Virus record (IMG/VR): IMGVR_UViG_3300028392_000265
Coordinates: 1-25,945 of that record
Source of the DNA: a virus
Length of the DNA: 25,945 nucleotides
Direction: 5' to 3' (one strand)
The translations under genes were made by a program, and so were the position numbers. Of this stretch, positions 12,841 through 21,330 are shown piece by piece (positions within the stretch are counted from its first letter, which is position 1; each line of letters starts with the position of its first letter). Under the pieces are notes generated by a model. The model was given only the letters and a program-made list of their open reading frames with translations, was not told the DNA's origin and ran no database searches.

Positions 12841-14124
12841 TTATCGTTTAAAAATATTTTGAGGTCTAGCTATTTTTCTAGGTTTAGTTTCTTCTTCCTC
12901 TTGGAAAGTAGAAATGTTTTTACGAGACTGTTCTGTTTTTAATTGTCTCACTGTTTGTTCTACAGCTTGATTCTTTCCTTCTTTAGTTAATGTACTTCTA
13001 TATCCTTCAGGATCAGAAAGTAACCAAAGAGCTTCAGCAATCAAAGGATAATTAGGTTCTACAAACTGATACTTTTCTAAAAGATGGCCCAACTGGTTAG
13101 TTGGTCTACCTGATATAGAAGGATATTGAGGTTGTACTAATCCACTATATAACTGAGCTTGTGTTTTTTTATCTAATTTAAGACCATTAATTTCTGCCGG
13201 TCTTAAAGCTTCAAACACATTTTGTTGATATGCCTGAGCTGCATGTTCTTGTTGTTGTTTACGTTGTTCTTGTTCTGCAAGCTGAACTTGAACTATTTGC
13301 TCTTGCATCTGATCCAACTTAGGCTTAAACTGTTTAGCTTTCTTTTCTAAAGTTCCTAAGTCTTTCCAAGTTGTTAATTCTTCTTGAATTTCATCAGCAT
13401 CACCAAAGTTAGTAGCTTGTAAATATTGACGAACAATAAACTCTTGATCATTCTCATCTCTTGGATCCATTTCTCTTACAGCTTCCACTTGTGCTAATGC
13501 AGCAAATAAACCTTTAAGATCCTGTCCCCCATCTGCTACATACTTAGCAGCATATTGTAATTCTTCTGGTAAACTTTCAAAAAACTCAGTTGGAGTGTTA
13601 GAAGCCACTTCTTGTTTAATATTAGAAACATTAGCTTGCCAAAGTTCTTCTACATCTTTCTCAGCTAGTCCACCTAAGTATTCATCAAGAGATTGTTTCT
13701 TTTCATCATAGTCATCAAAAGCAAACATTTCATTACTTTCAATTCTCTTCTTTAAAAATTCAATCAACCCAGACTTTTCTGTTTTAGGTCTTCCTGCTTT
13801 TGACTTAGTATCTTCTTCTAAAGAAGAGGAATCAATAACATCTTCATCAAGAATACTTTTTAATTCAGCTTTTGCTTCAGCAGATGGTTTATTACTTTTT
13901 TCATTATTAGTAGAGTTAAATGTTTTAGTATCATCAGTTTCATCTTCTTTATCTAAAAAAGTTAAATCCACTTGTTTTTTACTAAACATGTTTGGTTTAA
14001 TCTCTGTAGGTTCACCACTTTGAGTGACAATACTGTCTGCACCAGGTGCCCCATCGAATAAACTATCTAAATCTAAATCTACTTGTTGTACAGAAGTCTG
14101 TACATTTGTTTGAATATCAGCCAT
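12841..14124 (-). CDS. Probable scaffolding/head-assembly protein (427 aa from preferred start)
   Basis: The frame opens at 14169, but I prefer the internal Met at 14124 (MADIQTNVQTSVQQVDLDLD), because an AAACCAAA leader lies 5 bases before it and the extra 15 residues look non-coding. The N-terminal 130 residues are acidic, Ser/Thr-rich and likely disordered, including DLDSLFDGAPGADS and FSKKQVDLTFLDKEDETDD. Residues 150-260 are helical and acidic. A Gln-rich coiled coil (DQMQEQIVQVQLAEQEQRKQ) follows, and the C-terminus is basic (KPRKIARPQNIFKR). Acidic, coiled-coil proteins between portal and capsid genes with a basic C-terminus are typical scaffolds. No protease motif is obvious. The capsid gene follows after 26 bases. 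Confidence 0.65.
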   Translation of the reverse strand: MADIQTNVQTSVQQVDLDLDSLFDGAPGADSIVTQSGEPTEIKPNMFSKKQVDLTFLDKEDETDDTKTFNSTNNEKSNKPSAEAKAELKSILDEDVIDSSSLEEDTKSKAGRPKTEKSGLIEFLKKRIESNEMFAFDDYDEKKQSLDEYLGGLAEKDVEELWQANVSNIKQEVASNTPTEFFESLPEELQYAAKYVADGGQDLKGLFAALAQVEAVREMDPRDENDQEFIVRQYLQATNFGDADEIQEELTTWKDLGTLEKKAKQFKPKLDQMQEQIVQVQLAEQEQRKQQQEHAAQAYQQNVFEALRPAEINGLKLDKKTQAQLYSGLVQPQYPSISGRPTNQLGHLLEKYQFVEPNYPLIAEALWLLSDPEGYRSTLTKEGKNQAVEQTVRQLKTEQSRKNISTFQEEEETKPRKIARPQNIFKR

Positions 14125-14129
14125 ATTTG

Positions 14130-14137
14130 TTTGGTTT
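14130..14137 (-). promoter_or_regulatory. AAACCAAA leader motif of scaffold-like gene
   Basis: AAACCAAA then CAAAT then ATG on the minus strand. The spacing (5 bases) matches the zinc-ribbon gene (4 bases) and the coiled-coil gene (4 bases), and the motif decides between two possible starts of this gene. Confidence 0.4.
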
Positions 14138-14238
14138 TTTATGTGTATGTCTACATTATTAATATACAACTTAAACTCTAAAAATTTACAGAATATTTAA
14201 AAACGATACCCGATGTATGGATTATAGAGCTATAATTT

Positions 14239-16989
14239 TTATTTCTTCTTTTCAGATTTATCTTTTACATCATACTTGTTTTTATTAGTACGTGCAATTT
14301 CAAGTTGTTTCTCAGCTATTTCCTTTTGAGTTTGTAACTTTTCTCTATCAATACTATGCTTATCACTCGTTTGCATGTTCTTATTTACTTCTTGCTCACG
14401 TTTGAAATTCATAGTTTCTTGATAGTTCTGTTCTTTTTTAATACCAGCCATGGCATCCATATAATCATTTTGTTGATTTTGATTAATATCAACCATAGAT
14501 CCCATACCAGCTGATCTAATTTCAGCTTCAGTAATTCTAGCTTGTCTATCTTTAGCAGACTCCTCAGCTTTAAACTGTTGAGCCATTTGAAGTTGTTTCT
14601 CTTGAGCTTGTAACTGTTCTTGTTGCATTTGTTGTTGATGCTGTTGCTCTTGTTGTTTCTGAGCATTAACTTTTTCTTCAGCAGATTTAAGAACACCAGT
14701 TAATTCACCTATAGATTCAGATTTAATGATATTACCAAGATCATAAACAGATGCTCCAGTGGTATTATTATTAATAGCCAATTGTTTAAGTTGTTCCATT
14801 ACAGAACGAGAATTAGTCTTAGTGGTACAAAATATATTAAGATCCCTCATTAAAAGATCTGTACCATTCATTTGGAAATTAACCTTTTCATCAGTTCCTG
14901 TAATGTATTGTAAACGTACACTAGGTTTCTTAGAATGATAATACTGTGCTAAGTCAGTTCTCATCCCGTGTACACGAGGCATCAAGTTATCACTATGTTG
15001 TATGAAGTATTGTTCTGTCTGTGCATAGGAAGCATTTTGAGCCTGTTCTACAGCCGTTGCTGTTTGTTGCTGAGCAATCTGCATACCCATACGTTGATCA
15101 TTCAATCCTATAACAGCAAATGCTTCTTGTTTAAAATACTTAGCAAGATTAATCCTAGAAAGCAAACGGTTAGTTTGTTCTAGATTTAACACTTGATAAT
15201 GTTGAAAGTTAAGAGCATTCTCAGTGTTAGTGATAGACGTATCCAATGGTAACATTTGAAAGTTCTTCATTGCCACATATGCCTTAGACAAATTGTTCTT
15301 TCCCCAGTCTTCTCCCAATGAGTGACGTGGTAGAGCATTCTGATCTAACATAATAACTGTACCAAGCTCATCTACTAATATATCAGCTATCTGGTTGTTT
15401 ACAATGTTATATCCAATCTGAAATGGCTTCATTAAATCTACAAGACTCACTGATCTAGTATTTCTATCTCCAAATACAGCTCCTTCTACAGGAAGCTTAC
15501 AACCATACAATGTAGAATCCCCTTTAAATTGAAAAGGCACTCTACCTGGTTTACCTCCATTAAGCCCAAGATATATAGGATTGATACCACCTGGATTATT
15601 CATACCCCAGAAAGCCGGTCTATTAGGACCAATCTTTACACCACCCCACACTTCATTAATCCATATCCAATCTATATGTTCTCCAAATACTACGTTATCT
15701 TTAGTTTTTTGTTTATACACTGAAGTGTCGTATTCTGGTTTATCAGTCACTTTATATTCTTCAGATATAATATCTTGTATAATTTCTCCTTCTGATGTTA
15801 TTTTAGTAAGGTGACCCACCTTTCTTTGACTCTTCCAATAGATTGTAGAGACACGTAACATGTATGACTTACCAAAGTCTTGGAGATCTTCAGAGTCTGA
15901 TAATATCCATTGTACAATATCTCCAAATTGAGATCCGGCATCATACAAACTAGTAAATTGTCTATAAGCCAAAGAAGGCATTTGAGTATTCCACTCGTGA
16001 GATCTAGTTGGGTCATAATAAGTTCCGTCATTTTGATATCCCTGTATGGCATACCCAGCTGAACGGGCAGGATATATAGCTTCCAAAGCTTCTAATTGAT
16101 CTTCATTCATCATCCAACCATACTTGTCTACAACGTCTGATATAGACATCATATCCATTTTACCCACCCAGTTACCCTGGGATATGTAACGTACATCTGG
16201 AGATTTGTGATAAAATGTAAGTAGGGGATTCCATAATTCTAACTCATAATCATCCTCCATCATATTAAAATGCCAGAACTCTCTATCTGTAATAAGCATA
16301 TCACGAAAAGCTCTTTCTTCTAATTCTTGTAATTTAAATCTTTCTTCATCCACATTCATCTGATGAGTGGCCCATTCTTCAATCATTGATCTATAATCTT
16401 TTTTGAAGAACTGTTCTATTTCTGGAAGAGATTTAAGTTTTTCAGGAGATAATTCTTGTTGAGCTTCTTCACTATCAGGCTCCAACCCCATTTGCATTAT
16501 CTTCATCATTTGTTTTTGTTGAGCTTCTGCTAACAAAACATCCTCAATCATTTGTCTTTTAACTTCTAACATTTCATTATATGAAATATCATCTATTGCT
16601 CTAAACATTATTCTTGAACTCCTTTTAGAGAATTCATTAGTGAGAACATTAATTACATTGGGAATGATAGGATAGAACTTAAGCTCAAATGCTGATACAT
16701 CTTCTTTAGTAAGAGTGTCTATAAGATCTGCCATCTCATTATCCTCCTCCACTATATAATCTTGTTTGTCTATAATACCTTTAGCCAACTTATAATTTTT
16801 CATCAAACGTCTAGCATTACGTCTAAGTTGTTTCATACCTTGAAACTCTAACCAGTCAAGGTTCCAACCTCTCCACTGATCATCCTTTTCTTTTTCAGAA
16901 ACAAACTGAAAAGGTTGAACCAGAGTACCCATTTTATTGTACTCAACTTTAGCTCCCTTCTTTACCTGTAAGGCATTATATATTTGCAT
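14239..16989 (-). CDS. Portal protein (916 aa)
   Basis: Size, position directly after the large terminase, and sequence style match crAss-like portal proteins, which form the dodecameric DNA entry ring at one capsid vertex. Recognisable parts are RRLMKNYKLAKGIIDKQDYI (residues 38-57), PIIPNVINVLTNEFSKRSSR, a long middle with many Trp/Tyr (IDWIWINEVWGGVKIGPNRP), and LYGCKLPVEGAVFGDRNTRS. The C-terminal 150 residues form a long Gln-rich coiled coil (about residues 770-805) and a Lys-rich tail ending KDKSEKKK, probably the barrel region. It is longer than most portals. It starts 2 bases after the stop of a 39-codon frame; the scaffold-like gene follows after 114 bases. Confidence 0.8.
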   Translation of the reverse strand: MQIYNALQVKKGAKVEYNKMGTLVQPFQFVSEKEKDDQWRGWNLDWLEFQGMKQLRRNARRLMKNYKLAKGIIDKQDYIVEEDNEMADLIDTLTKEDVSAFELKFYPIIPNVINVLTNEFSKRSSRIMFRAIDDISYNEMLEVKRQMIEDVLLAEAQQKQMMKIMQMGLEPDSEEAQQELSPEKLKSLPEIEQFFKKDYRSMIEEWATHQMNVDEERFKLQELEERAFRDMLITDREFWHFNMMEDDYELELWNPLLTFYHKSPDVRYISQGNWVGKMDMMSISDVVDKYGWMMNEDQLEALEAIYPARSAGYAIQGYQNDGTYYDPTRSHEWNTQMPSLAYRQFTSLYDAGSQFGDIVQWILSDSEDLQDFGKSYMLRVSTIYWKSQRKVGHLTKITSEGEIIQDIISEEYKVTDKPEYDTSVYKQKTKDNVVFGEHIDWIWINEVWGGVKIGPNRPAFWGMNNPGGINPIYLGLNGGKPGRVPFQFKGDSTLYGCKLPVEGAVFGDRNTRSVSLVDLMKPFQIGYNIVNNQIADILVDELGTVIMLDQNALPRHSLGEDWGKNNLSKAYVAMKNFQMLPLDTSITNTENALNFQHYQVLNLEQTNRLLSRINLAKYFKQEAFAVIGLNDQRMGMQIAQQQTATAVEQAQNASYAQTEQYFIQHSDNLMPRVHGMRTDLAQYYHSKKPSVRLQYITGTDEKVNFQMNGTDLLMRDLNIFCTTKTNSRSVMEQLKQLAINNNTTGASVYDLGNIIKSESIGELTGVLKSAEEKVNAQKQQEQQHQQQMQQEQLQAQEKQLQMAQQFKAEESAKDRQARITEAEIRSAGMGSMVDINQNQQNDYMDAMAGIKKEQNYQETMNFKREQEVNKNMQTSDKHSIDREKLQTQKEIAEKQLEIARTNKNKYDVKDKSEKKK

Positions 16990-16991
16990 GA

Positions 16992-17111
16992 TTATAAATT
17001 AGTTAGTGTAACATTTTCAGTTACAATATATGTAACATCAGTGGGCCCCGTTGTATTTGTAAAAATAAAAGTTCCAGCATTTAAGTCTGAAATTGTAACT
17101 GTTGTTTCCAT
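16992..17111 (-). CDS. Small Thr/Val-rich protein between terminase and portal (39 aa)
   Basis: The frame reads METTVTISDLNAGTFIFTNT, then TGPTDVTYIVTENVTLTNL. It begins 5 bases after the terminase stop and ends 2 bases before the portal start, fitting the gap exactly and keeping operon-like spacing. The sequence alternates polar and hydrophobic residues and looks like a few beta strands; it has no Lys and no Arg, in contrast to other tiny genes here. A-rich sequence precedes the ATG. No family is recognised. It may be a small virion protein or a translated linker, but the tight fit argues that it is real. Confidence 0.55.
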   Translation of the reverse strand: METTVTISDLNAGTFIFTNTTGPTDVTYIVTENVTLTNL

Positions 17112-17116
17112 ATTAT

Positions 17117-19315
17117 TTATTTTATATTTCTGAAAGCACTACGTGAAGGTTTCATCATAGACCCTCCTTTATTATTTCCAATATGCCTAAAGGGACTATA
17201 ATTTAATTTACTAAATTTTTGTGAGTTATCCAAGTTTTTGTTTGTAACTTCTACACGTTTAGATATACCTCTGTTAGATTGCTGCACCCTAGCAAAAGCT
17301 ACAAGAGAACAGAATGCTACAAGTCTATCCACGTTTAGTCCATCTCTGTATGCTTGCATTTCTCTAAGTAACATAATATCTGGTATTCTTTCCACTCCAT
17401 ATATTATTTTAGTTATTGTTCCATCAGTTTCTGTTTCTGTATCTAATTCCTCTAATAAAAACTCTATACCATAACTTAGAATATTACCTTTAAACAATGT
17501 TCCTACGTTCTTCCAACCATACTCTTGGAATACATTACGATTAGCTCCTATATCTTTTAAGAACAATATCATATCTTTAGGAACCAAGTATCTTTGTTTT
17601 TTTCTAGACATCATATACTGTATAAACAAAGCTACGTTATTCTCCACTAATGTCCAGGCATTATACCATTCTATTAGTATTTCTAGACGTTCATGGGTTT
17701 TTTTAAGATCATCAAATCTTCCACACCAAGAAGCCACTATTTTATCTCTTTCTAAAACTGATGTAATTCTTCCTCCTCCATCATCTGTAATAACTTCCAC
17801 TGGATTTTTATAGACATATATAGAACATAATGATTCTGATGTAGTTGTCTTACCTTCTCCTACAGGATCCACAGAAGCATAGTACATGCCGAATGTTGGA
17901 TTTTTACAAGGACGTTCATAAATACATATCACTCCCTCTTTATCTTCTGTCTTCTTAGATATGGGAAATTCCATTATAGGAGTTTTCCTAGAAGGTTTAT
18001 CTATAATCTTACCTTCTGCATCTCTAGAAAGTTCTAAATATTCTATTGGATATTGTTTATCAGCTATCTTTTGCATCTGTTTAGATACTAAATGAGGAGG
18101 AAATATACTAACTTTTCTAGTAGCAAAAGCTTCTTCTATAGTACGTGGATGCTGAGATATTGTAAGCTGATAAGCAGCCGGGTCCATATTTTTCTTAGAC
18201 TTTTCAAACTCTGCATCTAATGCAGCAAGAGCTTCCTCCACTTTAGAATTACCATATCCATCTATATATGGAGGCATTGACCATTGCTCTGGTATAAATA
18301 AACCAGTGATTCCTAATGTACCATCTTTATCTATAAGATTAGAAGCTACACCATAAAAACCATTTTCTTCTGGGTGAAGTATATATTCTTTAAGAGGTTC
18401 ACATTGATCAAGATCACCCACAGATCCAGCAGCTATAAACTGTCCTGTGATGATATGGCCTGATTTAAGGGCTGGTTTCATGAAGCCATATGTATCATCC
18501 ATCTTAGGAGCAATACCACCCTCCTCATGAAAGAAATAAGTTACAGGGCCACCGACACCATTAGTTGGATCTTTTTCAAATGAATAAGAATTTATAGTTG
18601 ATTTATTTCCTCTGTAAGTATCACGATTATTAATTCTCACTTTAATCTGCTGTTGCCATGCTCCCACCTTATCTGGTTCTGATGGTCTATACCAAGCAGT
18701 GTGTTCATTTAAGAAGTTCTTATATTCATTTAAAAACTTCCAAGAACCTTTTTCATTTATATAATCTTTTAAACTAGCTCCTATCTTTAACACAGCACCC
18801 TCTTCAAACCAATACTGATTAATGAGTTTAGCCATATGAAAATAGGAGGAAGCTATCTGACGTTTTTTAAGAATAATGGCATGTTTGTAATGCATCTCTC
18901 CTAATATCTCATATAAAGCCATATGATACTGAGCATCTCTTACCTTAGCAAAATCAAAACGTTTTTCTTCTTTGTCATAAATGGGTAGGAAGTTAAGCCA
19001 CATGTAATAATCCCTAGATAGATACCAAGTGTCTGTATCACTATGTACAATAATACCTACACGACACTTGTGTTTTTGGTCATTCCAATAATGGATAAAG
19101 TCTTTAGTTTTTATAGGTGCCGAACAATAATATCCTTGTTTTTGAAACTTACGTCCTTCAACATTAAATGTTAAACTTGCATCATCAAAATTATATTGCC
19201 CAGGTTCTTTAAATAACGGTAATAAAAAGTTTTTGAAATCATCTCTAGTGACAAATTCAGTGGTAGACCATTGTCCATTTTTATAAGTAGGTATGGATAT
19301 ATAGTTATTCTGCAC
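17117..19315 (-). CDS. terL: Terminase large subunit (732 aa)
   Basis: This is the ATP-driven DNA packaging motor and nuclease. The N-terminal ATPase half has WYLSRDYYMWLNFLPIYDKE (residues 97-116), a Walker A-like KKRQIASSYFH (150-160), Walker B TYFFHEEGG (259-267) and a coupling-motif candidate GQFIAAGSVGD (291-301). The C-terminal RNase H-like nuclease half has YYASVDPVGEGKTTTSES, with D483 as the first acidic residue, E558 in TLVENN, and a third candidate D663 in NVDRLVAFCS. The set of motifs and the length match crAss-like terminases. No frameshift or intron is seen. Its start overlaps the end of the upstream 104-residue gene by 11 bases. No small terminase subunit is recognised, but one of the small upstream genes could serve. 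Confidence 0.85.
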   Translation of the reverse strand: MQNNYISIPTYKNGQWSTTEFVTRDDFKNFLLPLFKEPGQYNFDDASLTFNVEGRKFQKQGYYCSAPIKTKDFIHYWNDQKHKCRVGIIVHSDTDTWYLSRDYYMWLNFLPIYDKEEKRFDFAKVRDAQYHMALYEILGEMHYKHAIILKKRQIASSYFHMAKLINQYWFEEGAVLKIGASLKDYINEKGSWKFLNEYKNFLNEHTAWYRPSEPDKVGAWQQQIKVRINNRDTYRGNKSTINSYSFEKDPTNGVGGPVTYFFHEEGGIAPKMDDTYGFMKPALKSGHIITGQFIAAGSVGDLDQCEPLKEYILHPEENGFYGVASNLIDKDGTLGITGLFIPEQWSMPPYIDGYGNSKVEEALAALDAEFEKSKKNMDPAAYQLTISQHPRTIEEAFATRKVSIFPPHLVSKQMQKIADKQYPIEYLELSRDAEGKIIDKPSRKTPIMEFPISKKTEDKEGVICIYERPCKNPTFGMYYASVDPVGEGKTTTSESLCSIYVYKNPVEVITDDGGGRITSVLERDKIVASWCGRFDDLKKTHERLEILIEWYNAWTLVENNVALFIQYMMSRKKQRYLVPKDMILFLKDIGANRNVFQEYGWKNVGTLFKGNILSYGIEFLLEELDTETETDGTITKIIYGVERIPDIMLLREMQAYRDGLNVDRLVAFCSLVAFARVQQSNRGISKRVEVTNKNLDNSQKFSKLNYSPFRHIGNNKGGSMMKPSRSAFRNIK

Positions 19316-19619
19316 CTTCTCCGTTTATAATATGTTCTATTTTATCAATGTTACCTTTAGATTTATGTAATAACTCTAATAATGTACTAATGTTTTTACT
19401 TCTAATAACACTTGAATGTTTGTAATCATTCCAATATTCATTATATGTTTCACGTGGAACAGCTGCCCAGTTTCCTGTAAAAGAGTTAAAATGAAATATC
19501 CAATCATTTAAATAATTTAAATCTTGGTTATACAATGGTTCTACATCTTGATATACTTCTTGTTTAGGCATAGGTTTTAGTTTTAATATTGTTTTTTTTA
19601 AGCCAGTTAGGAACTGCAT
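19305..19619 (-). CDS. Conserved small phage protein upstream of terminase (104 aa)
   Basis: The core contains LNDWIFHFNSFTGNWAAVPR, then ETYNEYWNDYKHSSVIRSKN, and ends with a helix, LLELLHKSKGNIDKIEH. I recall this W-x-F-H-[YF]-N ... W-A-A-[IV]-P-R ... Y-N-E-Y-W pattern from crAss-like and aquatic phage genomes, beside the terminase, with unknown function. The first 16 residues are basic and may not be translated: an alternative Met at residue 17 (MPKQEVYQDV) would reduce overlap with the upstream gene from 56 to 8 bases. A role in packaging, perhaps as a small terminase partner, is a guess from position. Confidence 0.65.
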   Translation of the reverse strand: MQFLTGLKKTILKLKPMPKQEVYQDVEPLYNQDLNYLNDWIFHFNSFTGNWAAVPRETYNEYWNDYKHSSVIRSKNISTLLELLHKSKGNIDKIEHIINGEGAE

Positions 19620-20172
19620 CGTTATAATATTTTATATGGTTATAGTTAGCTATTTTTTTATATTCAGAAATACCATAAAAGTTTCCTTTGGTAGCCGTTA
19701 TGTTTTCATCAACACCATCTCTTGTACTAAAGTTTCTTAATACATCTGGTGTATATATTCCAGGAATGTAACAAGTCATTTCACCATCATCATTCTTTTC
19801 TACAAATACAAGTATTTCACATTTGATTGCTGCCCTTGATACTTTGTGATATTTGTCTTCATTCTTATTTATAAGAAGTGCTTTAACTCCTACATGTGGG
19901 CATCCTGCATTTGTTAAATCTCCATGATCATAGTTAGAAGAATCACCCACTGAATAGTCTATAAAGTTTATATTAAACATTTTCTCCACTGCTCGTTCAG
20001 CATAAAGTCCATAAATATGTCTAAAGTAAATACCTTCTCCATCATTAGTATATCCTGATTCTGATTTTTTTGCCTCTTCAATTTTTAAAGCCAGCTCTTC
20101 TAAAGGTTTCATTTCTTTTTTAGAAAGATGCACACTGTTATATTTTTCAATCATATAAAAATAATTAAGCAA
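19564..20172 (-). CDS. Possible PD-(D/E)XK-type nuclease (202 aa)
   Basis: The protein has a pattern that resembles restriction-like nuclease folds: an early Glu in LYAERAVEKMF (helix), a segment DYSVGDSSNYDHGDLTNAG with several Asp, then HVGVKALLINK, in which the G-V-K-A strand could supply the catalytic Lys. A later beta-rich section reads CEILVFVEKNDDGEMTCYIP. The usual E-x-K is replaced by G-V-K, so activity is uncertain; a degenerate or DNA-binding-only member is possible. There are two possible starts, M1 (overlapping the upstream stop by 8 bases) and M7 (MIEKYNSVHL). It lies two genes upstream of terminase. Confidence 0.5.
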   Translation of the reverse strand: MLNYFYMIEKYNSVHLSKKEMKPLEELALKIEEAKKSESGYTNDGEGIYFRHIYGLYAERAVEKMFNINFIDYSVGDSSNYDHGDLTNAGCPHVGVKALLINKNEDKYHKVSRAAIKCEILVFVEKNDDGEMTCYIPGIYTPDVLRNFSTRDGVDENITATKGNFYGISEYKKIANYNHIKYYNDAVPNWLKKNNIKTKTYA

Positions 20173-20506
20173 GATTAAATCCTTCTACATCTCTTCTTTG
20201 TCTATCTCTTGTTCTAGCTTCCTGCCAATTAATAGCTTCTTGAAGTTTAATAATAGTTTGTTCATTTTCTTTACAAGGAAAGTCTGAATTTAAACTTTCA
20301 AATAAACACTTTGCATATTTAATAATATCTAAAGCTTGTACACCATTCACTCCTACAGATTTAACAGGAGAAGATTGAATAGTAAATTTAACCATTGGAG
20401 AATCTACACTATCTTCTTCAATGTTTTCCAGTTGAATATATCCTGTTGGAATTTCTGGATAGAGTTCTACATTATATTTAAATAATGCTTTTTCTAAATG
20501 TGTCAT
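20165..20506 (-). CDS. Small protein with C-terminal helical hairpin, Acb2/Tad1-like (113 aa)
   Basis: Residues 1-50 are beta-rich with PEIPTGYIQLENIEEDS. Residues 53-113 form a helical hairpin: GVNGVQALDIIKYAKCLFES, LNSDFPCKENEQTIIKLQEA, INWQEARTRDRQRRDVEGFN. The F-P-C-x-E-N-x-x-T-I-x-K-L-x-E-A ... W-x-x-x-R-T-x-D-R-x-x-R-x-V-E-G signature is common in small phage proteins, and I associate it, with moderate memory confidence, with the Acb2/Tad1 hairpin group that sequesters cyclic nucleotide signals in CBASS or Thoeris defence. That function is not shown here and the match may be only to a general hairpin. The gene has an AAATTTAAAATAC leader and lies between two conserved genes upstream of terminase. 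Confidence 0.5.
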   Translation of the reverse strand: MTHLEKALFKYNVELYPEIPTGYIQLENIEEDSVDSPMVKFTIQSSPVKSVGVNGVQALDIIKYAKCLFESLNSDFPCKENEQTIIKLQEAINWQEARTRDRQRRDVEGFNLA

Positions 20507-20518
20507 AGTATTTTAAAT

Positions 20519-21031
20519 TTATTGATCGTAAGCTAAATTTTGTCCACCACGTACAGATGATTGTTGTTCTTCCATTAAATCTTTATACACTCCTTTAAAA
20601 GACTGACGTACACCATCATACTTTTCAGCCATTCTAAGAAGAGCTGGACTTGATCCATCTCTACCAAATGTTAATGCTTCTGTTGCCATACTCCTAGCCA
20701 TATTATCTAAGAATATTTTAATACCTTGATATGCTCTATATGTAGGAGTTTGATACATTTGTTCACATCTCTTCAATCCATTTGCAATTAACTCATCATC
20801 TAAACTAAAATCAGCATCTATTTCATTTAGTATAATACTTTCTTTATCTGTTTCTGGTATATCAAAGAATGGATTTAAATCTGGATTGGGGCAAGTCATG
20901 TAAAATAAGTAGGCATATATAGTAAGATGATCATCAGGGTAGGCATCCATAATATCCTTAAGAAACTTAAGAGTGTAGCAATGTTCTGTAGGAATTACTT
21001 TTTTATTACTTATATCAAATAATCTTATCAT
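20519..21031 (-). CDS. Conserved crAss-like phage protein upstream of terminase (170 aa)
   Basis: The sequence contains TEHCYTLKFLKDIMDAYPDD, then YAYLFYMTCPNPDLNPFFDI, and ends SFKGVYKDLMEEQQSSVRGG, then QNLAYDQ. I recall the same ordered segments from many crAss-like and allied phage genomes, always near the terminase. The protein is mainly helical and has two Cys, no membrane segment and no catalytic motif. It overlaps the stop of the upstream gene by 4 bases (ATGA), showing translational coupling. Function is unknown; a packaging or head-assembly factor is a position-based guess. Confidence 0.7.
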   Translation of the reverse strand: MIRLFDISNKKVIPTEHCYTLKFLKDIMDAYPDDHLTIYAYLFYMTCPNPDLNPFFDIPETDKESIILNEIDADFSLDDELIANGLKRCEQMYQTPTYRAYQGIKIFLDNMARSMATEALTFGRDGSSPALLRMAEKYDGVRQSFKGVYKDLMEEQQSSVRGGQNLAYDQ

Positions 21032-21330
21032 TGTTTATCTCCTTTTAAAAAATCCATATTAAATTTAGCCCCTTTGGACCATTTACTTTTTTTTGGTTTC
21101 CAATCTTCTGGAATTGGTGGGGTGAGGTTTTCTCCTGTTGTAGGATTACCATACACTATTAAATCATTTTGATCTACAGTACGTATAAGTCCTGAATGAT
21201 ATATACGTACAACAAACTGAGGATTGGATGTAACACTTCCTCCAATCATAAACATTACAAGACAATCTCCAAGTTCTTTTGCATAAGCATCAAATGGATT
21301 ATGTATTTCATGTATTGTTTGAGTAATCAT
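21028..21330 (-). CDS. Small conserved phage protein (100 aa)
   Basis: The product starts MITQTIHEIHNPFDAYAKEL and contains a beta-rich part (CLVMFMIGGSVTSNPQFVVR, then IYHSGLIRTVDQNDLIVYGN), then a Pro/Lys-rich basic tail (PPIPEDWKPKKSKWSKGAKF). The H-N-P-F-D-x-Y-A-K-E-L start occurs in relatives as I recall. The single hydrophobic stretch is too short and strand-like to call a membrane helix. It overlaps the upstream and downstream genes by 4 bases each (ATGA junctions), so it is translated with them. Function unknown. Confidence 0.65.
   Translation of the reverse strand: MITQTIHEIHNPFDAYAKELGDCLVMFMIGGSVTSNPQFVVRIYHSGLIRTVDQNDLIVYGNPTTGENLTPPIPEDWKPKKSKWSKGAKFNMDFLKGDKQ

Noticed and set aside
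12841-14169. Longer start (14169) for the scaffold-like gene
   Set aside because: The added 15 residues have no family look, while the internal Met at 14124 has a well-spaced AAACCAAA leader and fits a typical N-terminus.
14221-14236. Inverted repeat ATTATAG-AG-CTATAAT after the portal stop, considered as a terminator
   Set aside because: The stem is entirely A+T apart from one G:C pair and the loop is too short. The T-tract lies on the wrong side for minus-strand transcription.
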